The translations under genes were made by a program, and so were the position numbers. From Bacteroidota bacterium (GTDB lineage: Bacteria > Bacteroidota > Rhodothermia > Rhodothermales > UBA10348): a stretch of DNA of 64,000 nt. Positions within the stretch are counted from its first letter, which is position 1; every line of letters starts with the position of its first letter. A model generated the notes under the pieces. That model made no database searches and was not told the origin of the DNA. It saw only the letters and a list, made by a program, of their open reading frames with translations. Below, piece by piece: positions 50,485-59,013 of the stretch. The stretch lies in the NCBI GenBank assembly GCA_027622005.1, contig JAQBZH010000008.1, positions 1-64,000 of the forward strand, written 5' to 3'.

Positions 50485-50559
50485 CTTCCAAAACTCGTGC
50501 CGGGCGCGCCAAATCAAAGAGTTATTACTTCGAGTGGTCAAAAACAGCCAATGAACAGT

Positions 50560-52068
50560 TTACCTCTTCCAAAAAGCGGGTACAAAAAGGATCACCACAG
50601 TAAAGATTTCGAGTCTTCCTGCCATCATCAACAGAGAAAGCACCCATTTACCCATAACGGGAACGTGTGCATAGTTCTCGGATGGTCCCAAAGTCCCAAA
50701 CGCAGGCCCAATGTTACCAACACTGGACAGTGTGGCCCCAAATGAGGTCAGAATATCCAATCCAAGGAAAGACATCAACAGCGTCCCAAGGGCAAGCATA
50801 CCCAAATACAGAACGATAAACGAAAGCACGTTTTTCATTACCTCTTGGGAGACAACTCGGTCATTTAGGCGAAGAGGCATCACCGCTTGCGGATGGATGA
50901 GCTGTTTGATCTCCTTAAACGAGTTTTTAAACATCAACACATGGCGAACCACTTTGACCCCACCTCCGGTTGAACCGGCCATTCCCCCGATATAAAAACA
51001 GACAAAAAGGATACCAATCGCCATTGGGGGCCAGATTTCGTAGTCTGCGGTCCCAAATCCGGTCGTGGTGATAATGCTTGCAGCTTGAAAGGCGCCGTAT
51101 CGGAGGGCGTCGGCAACGGAGGCATAGCCCTCAAAAACACCATCGGCTTGAAGATTAGGAAGAAAACTCATACTAGGCGTCCAAATGCTAAACGTAATCA
51201 GGGCCGTTGCTGCCAGCATGATTCCGGTGTAGACCCGAAATTCGGTATCTCGAAATACGGTTACTGTTTTGCCCCGAAGAAGCCTAAAATGAAGCGCAAA
51301 ATTGACCCCGGCTAAAAACATAAAAACCGTAATAACCCAATCGATATAAGCCGAATCAAATTGCCCTACGGATCCATTTTTTGTTGAAAAACCGCCCGTT
51401 GCCATGGTCGCAAAAGCGTGATTTACGGCATCGAAAGGGGTCATCGCCGGCAAAAGAAAGCCAATCTCGGCAACCGTAATGCCTACATAAATCAACCACA
51501 ATCTCTTGGCAGTTTCCTGTACTCTGGGCGTTAGCTTATCAGCCGAAGGTCCAGGTACTTCCGCCTTATACAACTGCATCCCCCCAACCCCCAGAAGCGG
51601 AAGGATGGCGAGCGTCAAAACAATGATCCCCATCCCTCCCATCCAGTGAGCCAGGCTTCTCCAAAGCATAAACGAGCGCGGCATGGACTCAATGTCCATA
51701 TTTCCTGCGCCGCCGAAAATGGTGGCACCCGTCGTTGTAAAGGCACTCATCGTTTCGAAAAACGCATCTGTATACGACGCCAACACCCCTCCGAATACAA
51801 ACGGAAGGGCTCCAATTAAGGAAAGTACCAACCAAGCCAGGGCAACAATAGCAAAGCCGTCCCGAATTTGAAGCTCCTGATTGGCTTTCTCTTTGTAAAA
51901 CCACGATACGGCTCCAATAAACAGCGATATCAATGCGGTAAATCCAAATGCCCACCATTCCGCTTCGCCGTAGAACAGCGCCACAAGCATTGGAATTATC
52001 AATGCCGCACCAAGGAAGAATACCAACATTCCTAAGGTGTAAAAAACGGCTTTTAAATTTAAGACCAT
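50560..52068 (-). CDS. TrkH family potassium uptake protein
   Basis: FFETMSAFTTTGATIFGG; LAHWMGGMGIIVLTLAILPLLGVGGMQLYKAEVPGP; HAFATMATGGFSTKNGS; IGGMAGSTGGGVKVVR. Confidence 0.95.
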   Translation of the reverse strand: MVLNLKAVFYTLGMLVFFLGAALIIPMLVALFYGEAEWWAFGFTALISLFIGAVSWFYKEKANQELQIRDGFAIVALAWLVLSLIGALPFVFGGVLASYTDAFFETMSAFTTTGATIFGGAGNMDIESMPRSFMLWRSLAHWMGGMGIIVLTLAILPLLGVGGMQLYKAEVPGPSADKLTPRVQETAKRLWLIYVGITVAEIGFLLPAMTPFDAVNHAFATMATGGFSTKNGSVGQFDSAYIDWVITVFMFLAGVNFALHFRLLRGKTVTVFRDTEFRVYTGIMLAATALITFSIWTPSMSFLPNLQADGVFEGYASVADALRYGAFQAASIITTTGFGTADYEIWPPMAIGILFVCFYIGGMAGSTGGGVKVVRHVLMFKNSFKEIKQLIHPQAVMPLRLNDRVVSQEVMKNVLSFIVLYLGMLALGTLLMSFLGLDILTSFGATLSSVGNIGPAFGTLGPSENYAHVPVMGKWVLSLLMMAGRLEIFTVVILFVPAFWKR

Positions 52069-52080
52069 TTTAGTGGGTGA

Positions 52081-53433
52081 TTATGGAGCTGCAAATAAGC
52101 TTTCCACCTTAGCAATTTGGCCCGGCATTACGAAAACGAAAGCACTTGTTCCTGCCTCAATTCGTGTGAGTCCGGTGGCAATTTCGACATCTTTGCCGCT
52201 ACTGACCGCGCCCACTAAGACCCCAGCTGGCAGTTTCAAATTCATTAGAATATCTGAAGTAATCATAGAACGCGGCGCGGCTTCAAATTCCAATATTTCT
52301 GCGTCCATCCCGTGAACGGTGGCCACGCTCTTCACATGCTTGCCTCTAAGGAATCGCATAATTTCGCGTGAAACGGACAGTTTTTTGTTTACGGCAGCGT
52401 CCAGGCCGATGGATTGACTGATCGGGATATAAGCTCCTTTTGACAGAAGCGCCACCGTCTTTCGAACGGTTAAATGCTTCGCCAACAGACACGTCACAAG
52501 GTTCGACTCTTCGCTGTCCGTAACAGCAATGAAGGCATCCATATCGGAGAGGCCTTCGGTAATCAACAAATCGATATCGGTGTCGTCCCCGTGGATCACC
52601 AAAACAGAACCCAACATTTCCGCAAGTTGTTCGGCTCGCTGCCTGTCGTCTTCGATCAACTTGATGCTTTTATGCTTTTCCTGGCTCAGGCGGTAAGCCA
52701 CTTTTGCCCCAATGTCGGTGCCCCCCAATATCATAATATTTTCGATGCGCCTGTCAGACTTTCCAAACAGCTCCAAAATGGGCGGAACACTCTTTGGTCG
52801 CGACAGAACGAACACCTGATCGTCCTTTCTAAATCGTTCGTCACCGTTAGGCAAAATGGTTCGAATCCCTCTGGTTATCGCCATCACTCGAAAACGAATG
52901 GAAGATTCCCCAAAAACCACTTCCCGTAACGTTTTTCCAATAACAGGGCTGTCGGAATCCAGACGAAGACCGACCAAATGGAGCCGGTCGTCGGCCAACA
53001 TGACCACGTCGGTGGCGCCTGCCCGCCGAATCAATCGGACAATCTCTTCCGATGCGCTCTCTTCCGGGTGAATGACCAGATCTATCCCAAAATCCTCGGC
53101 ATTTAAGACGGCCTTGGTGTTCGATAATTCGCCCGACCGAACCCGGGCCACGGTGGTTTCAACTCCCAATCGATCGGCCAACATACAAGCGATAATATTG
53201 ACTTCGTCGATGGCCGTTACGGCAATCATGATCCGAGCTTGCCGAATGCCGGCTTCCTCTAAGACGGCGGTTGAAGTCCCGTTTCCGCAAACCGTCATAA
53301 CGTCCAATTTATCGCTCACATAGGCCAAAGCCTCTGGGTCAGAGTCGATTACTACGACGTCATGCTCCGCGTGAGACAATAGTTTTGCCACATCAAATCC
53401 TACGACTCCCGCTCCTAAAACAATTGCTCTCAT
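52081..53433 (-). CDS. trkA: Trk system potassium transporter TrkA
   Basis: Two Rossmann/TrkA-N units (MRAIVLGAGVVGFDVAKLLSHAEHDVVVIDSD; IMILGGTDIGAKVAYRLSQEKHKSIKLIEDD) and TrkA-C regions. Confidence 0.94.
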   Translation of the reverse strand: MRAIVLGAGVVGFDVAKLLSHAEHDVVVIDSDPEALAYVSDKLDVMTVCGNGTSTAVLEEAGIRQARIMIAVTAIDEVNIIACMLADRLGVETTVARVRSGELSNTKAVLNAEDFGIDLVIHPEESASEEIVRLIRRAGATDVVMLADDRLHLVGLRLDSDSPVIGKTLREVVFGESSIRFRVMAITRGIRTILPNGDERFRKDDQVFVLSRPKSVPPILELFGKSDRRIENIMILGGTDIGAKVAYRLSQEKHKSIKLIEDDRQRAEQLAEMLGSVLVIHGDDTDIDLLITEGLSDMDAFIAVTDSEESNLVTCLLAKHLTVRKTVALLSKGAYIPISQSIGLDAAVNKKLSVSREIMRFLRGKHVKSVATVHGMDAEILEFEAAPRSMITSDILMNLKLPAGVLVGAVSSGKDVEIATGLTRIEAGTSAFVFVMPGQIAKVESLFAAP

Positions 53434-53457
53434 GCTGTTACGATATCATTCGAAATG

Positions 53458-54177
53458 TCAAACGGGCCAACTTTGCTGGTTCCAGGCCTGATCCCAAAAC
53501 ATCCACTCGTATTTTACGCTCAAATCAAATGCTTCCATAGCGATTTGATGGTCCTCGGAGCTTTTCTCTAGAGATTCTCGCTCTAAAAAAAGCAAAAGCT
53601 CATTAGTGTACGACATGAATGACGGATCTGTGTACGTAAGGAGCCAGTTTCTATACAGATGATCCTCGGGGATTTCTCCGTACAACTGAGAAATCATAAT
53701 CCCAATTTCGGTATACAACCACGGACACGGCGCCAAGGCGGCTAATCCTTTTAACAGAGATCCTTGTGCGGCACAGGTCAGCATATGATTTTGGTACGCC
53801 CGATTATTCGGCGTAAGCTCAAGTCTAGCAACGTCTTGTGCTGAATATCCAAACTGTTTTCCGTATTCAGTATGCAATTGTTGCTCGACGACCAAGGCCA
53901 ATTTAGCGCCTTCAATAAACCACAATTTATCCTCCGGTCGATGATACCTAGTTGATAACACCGAACAGACATCCGCATAACCTTCCAAATATCGAGCGTC
54001 CTGCATTTGATAAAACCGAAAACGCTCGGCAGAAAGCGAGCCATCAATTAAAGCCTTCACAAACGGATGTTCGAAAGACGCCTCCCAGGACTTGAGAGCG
54101 TGTTGTTTGCAACGAAGGGCGAAAGGATGCATTTTTTGGGTGAAAAGGGGCAAATTATGGCTCAGATGAAGGGGCAT
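53458..54177 (-). CDS. TenA family protein (thiaminase II-like)
   Basis: HPFVKALIDGSLSAERFRFYQMQDARYLEGYADV; ALAPCPWLYTEIG; start more likely at MHPFALR. Confidence 0.9.
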   Translation of the reverse strand: MPLHLSHNLPLFTQKMHPFALRCKQHALKSWEASFEHPFVKALIDGSLSAERFRFYQMQDARYLEGYADVCSVLSTRYHRPEDKLWFIEGAKLALVVEQQLHTEYGKQFGYSAQDVARLELTPNNRAYQNHMLTCAAQGSLLKGLAALAPCPWLYTEIGIMISQLYGEIPEDHLYRNWLLTYTDPSFMSYTNELLLFLERESLEKSSEDHQIAMEAFDLSVKYEWMFWDQAWNQQSWPV

Positions 54178-57100
54178 TCAATTGCCTGTTTTGTTCAACG
54201 GTACTTTGATCCAGAAAGTACTTCCTTGTTCAAAGCGGGTAGTAAAACCAATTTCTCCATCCATATTCTCAATCGTTTTTCGGGCGATTGCCAGTCCTAG
54301 CCCTGTTCCACTCGTCTTTGTTGAAAAACTAGGGACGAAAATCTTCTCCCATAAATTTCTGGGTATTCCTGTCCCATTATCAATGACCTCGCTCAAAACG
54401 AACCACTTTTCGTCTTCCAACACGGCTTGGGAAGTAACTACAATTTTAGCGGTCCGCCCTTCTGGAACAGCTTGAATAGCGTTTTTCAGGAAATTGATGT
54501 AAACCCTTCTCAGGGCTTCCCGATCGGCTTCAACAATGTATCGATCGGTACTCAACCGGGTCTGAATTTCGACATTGTCTTCCGCCTGCATCAATTCAAC
54601 GGCTTCCAAGATTACTGCATTTAGATCGACCTCTTCTCGAATGTGCGTAGGCATGCGGCCAAAGGAAGAAAACTCGTTCGCAATCCGGGCGAGCGTATCA
54701 ATTTGTTCAATTAGAGTCGTGGTCGTCTGATTGAATTTAGCTGAAAACTTGTCTTCATCCGATCCATTTTCGCTTCGTCTAGAATACGCTGAGCGTAGAT
54801 GTTGAATGGACAGCTTCATGGGGGTCAAAGGATTCTTGATTTCGTGTGCCACTTGCCTAGCCATCTCCTTCCAGGCTAGTTGTCTTTCCTGCTGTCCAAT
54901 TAGTCGTTGACTTTCTTCCAGTTGGTCCTGCATCGTATTGAAGGAATCAACCAGCCCCGCGATTTCGTCCTGCGTTCCAATCTGTGCAATTCGTTCGAAG
55001 TGGCCTGCCGCTACAGCTTGAAGCCCAGCTCTTAACTGCGCAATGGGACGCGTCAGTGCGTTTGCAAGCAATGAAGCCGTGACCATCACCACCAGTACCA
55101 ACAATAAAAGTGATCCAAATAAATAGGCTACCGTTCGTGCTCGTTCCTCTTCGATGCGCTCTTGTTCCGGAAGCGTCGGAATCGAAATAACGTATTTCGG
55201 AAGCCCCTTTTCATCCGTAAGAGTTCTAAAGCCGGCCGTATACTCGAACTGACCAAGGTTTTCATTGATCGCCACAAACCGAAATCCGTCTAGATATAGA
55301 GACGAAAACGCGCCGATAGGTAGGCGTCTTTCAATGAGTCGATCCCGAATAAGCTCAGGTCGACTTGCCTGCTCGACATCTATTCCACGGTAAATAACCA
55401 GATCCAGACCAACGCGCGCCGAAAGCGAATCCACATCGGTTCGTTCCAGGACGTGATAAGGGAGCTCTTCCCCACTGGTGTCCAACTGCAGTGTTTCTTC
55501 CACTCGATCCAAGTGCTGACGGAGCCATGAATCGATGGCGCGATCATTTTCGCCAGTGACGACACCCATTCCCACAAAGCCCATCGCGAATACGGTAATG
55601 ATGCCAACCGAAAAGAACGCGTTCAGCACCTGATCTCGAAATCGTTTGGGCTCGGGATCCGATCGTCGATTTTTTAGCCTCCAAACAATACCTCCTACAT
55701 AAACCGGAAGTACTAAGAACATTCCGGCAACCACGATCCGCAAAAGATGGTAGAGTTTATCAAAAATATTGGTTGTGCGACGTCGAACTGCAATGACCGA
55801 TGAATGGGACTCCGAATCGAGCGTCTCTTCCATCCGATAATACGTGTGGTACGCTCGGTCTCGAATTCCTTCTTCGAGCCACAATTCCGGATTACTTCGA
55901 AGTTGGGCCAAAACACCTTCTTCCAAAAAGGATCGACCAAAATTCCTTCCCTGGCTTCGGATGAGAATTCCATCTTGAAATTGAGCTATCGACAAATCGG
56001 CGTCCTGGTTGCCGTAATACCCCGTCGGGCTCAACACTTTTGGAAACGGAGCGCCGGCGGATTCGGTAATGATGCGTTGCTCCGCGCGGACTAGGGTGTA
56101 AAAAGCGCCTTGACGCGGGTCAAGCTGAAATCCGGTATAGCGAAATCGATTTTCGTCCATTAAACCCGTTAACTTCTCGATCATAGGCCCGTTTTGCCCG
56201 AATTCTCGATACATCTCGGCGAACAGTTCAAAATCGAATTTGTCGGCTTCGTCCCGTGTCGATCGGGGTACCCGACGAATCAGACTGCTGTAACGGCCAA
56301 GAACCTGTCCGTCTAATGCGTGAAGCGTCACGGTTACATCATAGCCGGCCATCGCGGATAACAAAAATCCGCCGGTGGATTCTTCGGCCAAAGAATCGAG
56401 TCTGGCGCGCTCTGATGGCTCTTCAGTTTGCTCGATAGATGAATAAGAAGATTGAAATCCGGGGGACGAGGCAGAAGTGAGCACCTGCGAAATCGCAAAC
56501 ATAATCCTGGAATCTTGATCTTCCAGAAAAGAGAGCGCCGCATCTTTCATATTGAGGTGCGTCTTTTGATCAGCGCTTACTTCCAGCATCGGAAATAAAA
56601 GGATCGACGTGACCATCACCAGCGGTACGATGTGTCTTAACGCCACCATGGGTGACCGTTTGGCGGGTTGCACTGGATTAATTCGGGCGGACACAATCAC
56701 TGCCAGTAGAATGACCGCAAATATCTCCAAAGGTGCACTCCAACCCACCCAACTAAAGATGAATCCCACCACAACTGCCGACACCAAATAGATCAAGCCA
56801 ATGCTTAAGGTTGAAGGCAGCAAGGAGGCGTCTTGTTTGTTCCAATTCAACAACATCCAGACGAGTCGACCACCGACCAAGACGGTTGTAAATACGATCA
56901 TCAAAAGCGAGCCAAAAACGACCAATATCATTCGCTCAGGGAGCAATCCCGACCGAGCAAAAAAGTCCAATGTGCTGTCTAATATGGTATGGGTGGACAA
57001 TTGGAATAAAAACGAAGCAAAAAACGCCACGATGACCACGTGCCCTAGTATCACAAGTCCAGTTCCAATTCGAAAGGAATGCCGCCCTTCAAAATGCAGA

Positions 57101-58269
57101 TTTTCCGCGATCTGTTTTCGAACTCGAGCCGTCATCCTTAGAAAAACCAACCCGGCCACGGTGATAAAAACCGCTGTTATAAACAGGTCTCCTATGGTTC
57201 GTAAGGCTCCAAATCCAAATTCGGAAGCCAGATGCTGAGGATCAAAGAGAGGTGCCAGAGGCGATTTTCCCATTTGCCATCTGGCAGGAATATCAAACGC
57301 TAAAAGAAACCAACGGGCGAAGAATAAACCAGCTAAATACGTCCCTAACCGCCCCAATAAAGAGGGCGTTTCTGTAGCCTCCTCCTGTGGGTAGAGGGGT
57401 GAAAACTTTGCCCACATGGTTCCTGTTGAGACGACTATTAGCCACAATACCAACAGAAAAGACCAAAATACCAGTATATCGTCGTATTTCTGCGCGCGAT
57501 CCGATTGCAACGACTGGGGCGATGGTTGGCTAATGCTAAGGCGCCCAAAGACGGTTCCATTCTTGGACGCCAATAAGCGTTCAGCCGGATTCCGAGCCGT
57601 TAAGTGCTCTCCAAATTCAAAGACGACCGGTGTTTTCAGGCGTTTGGACCACTCTTCGTTCCACGAATAGTCTCTTAAGTAGTCGTTTTTAATGGGCATG
57701 AAAGATTCTACTACCCTTCCCAATCGCACCGCGCCCAAAATCTTCTCGCCATCCATGACGGGTATCCAAACAACCAAAGCCGTTCGTTTCGAACCATCTT
57801 TAACGACCCGGTTAATGGGTTCGGCCAAAAATTCCGGGGCCGAAACACCCGAATCCATCGGAAATACCGGGCCGGCCCAAGCCAGAAGGGTCGGAGCGTA
57901 GTCATAAATTTCGAGAAAGGACCTGTCTTGCAGCTCTATAGAGGCTACAGTCCTAATAATCTTCTCGTTTTTTAAAGGACTTGCAATTTGCTCCCGAAAG
58001 CCCTCAATGATTTCGGGGGATTGCGCAATTTGCTCGGCATCATGGCGCAGGTCGCCCAACAATTGCGCCAAGCTTTCATCTATCTCCTGATAAGCGTTCT
58101 CCTGCCATTTTACTAAGTGGTCACTGCCGAGTGCTTCCAGTCGAGCCTCGTCCCATGAGCCAATCATTTTGGTCAAAATGAATGCGGCAACCAGAACCCC
58201 AGCTACGACCCAATTTGCACCGGGAGCCATTCGAACCCATTTAGAAATGATTCCAAAACGATTACTCAT
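54178..58269 (-). CDS. Very large multi-TM sensor histidine kinase (HAMP-HisKA-HATPase)
   Basis: HAMP region NALTRPIAQLRAGLQAVAAGHFERIAQIGTQDEIAGLVDSFNTMQDQLEES; H-box ARQVAHEIKNPLTPMKLSIQHL; GTGIPRNLWEKIFVPSFSTKTSGTGLGLAIARK. Confidence 0.93.
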   Translation of the reverse strand: MSNRFGIISKWVRMAPGANWVVAGVLVAAFILTKMIGSWDEARLEALGSDHLVKWQENAYQEIDESLAQLLGDLRHDAEQIAQSPEIIEGFREQIASPLKNEKIIRTVASIELQDRSFLEIYDYAPTLLAWAGPVFPMDSGVSAPEFLAEPINRVVKDGSKRTALVVWIPVMDGEKILGAVRLGRVVESFMPIKNDYLRDYSWNEEWSKRLKTPVVFEFGEHLTARNPAERLLASKNGTVFGRLSISQPSPQSLQSDRAQKYDDILVFWSFLLVLWLIVVSTGTMWAKFSPLYPQEEATETPSLLGRLGTYLAGLFFARWFLLAFDIPARWQMGKSPLAPLFDPQHLASEFGFGALRTIGDLFITAVFITVAGLVFLRMTARVRKQIAENLHFEGRHSFRIGTGLVILGHVVIVAFFASFLFQLSTHTILDSTLDFFARSGLLPERMILVVFGSLLMIVFTTVLVGGRLVWMLLNWNKQDASLLPSTLSIGLIYLVSAVVVGFIFSWVGWSAPLEIFAVILLAVIVSARINPVQPAKRSPMVALRHIVPLVMVTSILLFPMLEVSADQKTHLNMKDAALSFLEDQDSRIMFAISQVLTSASSPGFQSSYSSIEQTEEPSERARLDSLAEESTGGFLLSAMAGYDVTVTLHALDGQVLGRYSSLIRRVPRSTRDEADKFDFELFAEMYREFGQNGPMIEKLTGLMDENRFRYTGFQLDPRQGAFYTLVRAEQRIITESAGAPFPKVLSPTGYYGNQDADLSIAQFQDGILIRSQGRNFGRSFLEEGVLAQLRSNPELWLEEGIRDRAYHTYYRMEETLDSESHSSVIAVRRRTTNIFDKLYHLLRIVVAGMFLVLPVYVGGIVWRLKNRRSDPEPKRFRDQVLNAFFSVGIITVFAMGFVGMGVVTGENDRAIDSWLRQHLDRVEETLQLDTSGEELPYHVLERTDVDSLSARVGLDLVIYRGIDVEQASRPELIRDRLIERRLPIGAFSSLYLDGFRFVAINENLGQFEYTAGFRTLTDEKGLPKYVISIPTLPEQERIEEERARTVAYLFGSLLLLVLVVMVTASLLANALTRPIAQLRAGLQAVAAGHFERIAQIGTQDEIAGLVDSFNTMQDQLEESQRLIGQQERQLAWKEMARQVAHEIKNPLTPMKLSIQHLRSAYSRRSENGSDEDKFSAKFNQTTTTLIEQIDTLARIANEFSSFGRMPTHIREEVDLNAVILEAVELMQAEDNVEIQTRLSTDRYIVEADREALRRVYINFLKNAIQAVPEGRTAKIVVTSQAVLEDEKWFVLSEVIDNGTGIPRNLWEKIFVPSFSTKTSGTGLGLAIARKTIENMDGEIGFTTRFEQGSTFWIKVPLNKTGN

Positions 58270-58669
58270 CAGCCCGCTCGATCAGAAACTCCCGAATCTT
58301 CCAACCGCCTTCAGCGACACGCAGCCGCAAATAAAAGGAAAGTTTTTCGGTGGCTTTTTTGGGAGAGTATAGACCCTCAATAAACCACGCTCCCGATGAC
58401 TTAGTGGACGAAATAATCTTAAAATCATGGGGTGGATAGTCCTTAAAAAAGCTTTTTAACAGTAGAGTAGCTTGACTTCTGGAATAAAAACGACCTTCAC
58501 CAAACTGCACGATTTCAACAGAATTCATGGTTTGACCTGCGATTCCAACCGCATCGGCCGCCAGAATGGACGCTTTGAGTTCGCCTAACAACTGGTCCGT
58601 TGCTTGTGCTGAACCGATGGTCGGCGCCATGGCCATGAGCAATAAAAGAAGTAGAAATACGCGTTTCAT
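58262..58669 (-). CDS. DUF4783-like periplasmic protein
   Basis: Signal peptide; LKASILAADAVGIAGQTMNSVEIVQFGEGRFYSRSQATLLLKSFFKDYPPHDFKI; overlaps the histidine kinase start by 8 nt. Confidence 0.78.
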   Translation of the reverse strand: MKRVFLLLLLLMAMAPTIGSAQATDQLLGELKASILAADAVGIAGQTMNSVEIVQFGEGRFYSRSQATLLLKSFFKDYPPHDFKIISSTKSSGAWFIEGLYSPKKATEKLSFYLRLRVAEGGWKIREFLIERADE

Positions 58670-58763
58670 ATTGGCCAAATCTGAAGAATCGGTTCGTTAA
58701 GGTAGCAATTGATCCGGATTGCTCCGATATCTGTTCCAAACACTAAACCGAAAAAGGAAACAG

Positions 58764-58785
58764 TCGAAGGAGTTTACTCCTTCGA
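58764..58785 (-). terminator. Short hairpin between mutS2 and the DUF4783 gene, possible terminator
   Basis: tcgaaggagt-tt-actccttcga; weak T-tract context. Confidence 0.4.
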
Positions 58786-58973
58786 GGTCTACATTCTAGC
58801 AATAAACGCGCCTCCTTTATAATTGCGTCGAATTCGGCTGATAAGCGCTATCAATGAGTTCAGGCGTGTCTGTTTTGGCTGACAGAATTGACCAAAACAT
58901 AGGCCAGCCAATTAAATTGGACAACCAACTAATTCACCACCAACGGTAAGCGTCAAAAACGCGGTCCCAGGGT

Positions 58974-59013
58974 AACTAGAAATAAACGTGTGTAATTAGA
59001 AATAAATGTGTGT
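58974..59013. repeat. 20-bp tandem duplication spanning the mutS2 stop codon
   Basis: aactagaaataaacgtgtgt / aattagaaataaatgtgtgt (18/20 identical). Confidence 0.85.

Noticed and set aside
52474-52929. 151-aa + strand ORF antisense to trkA
   Set aside because: Shadow ORF with no domain features; trkA is unambiguous.
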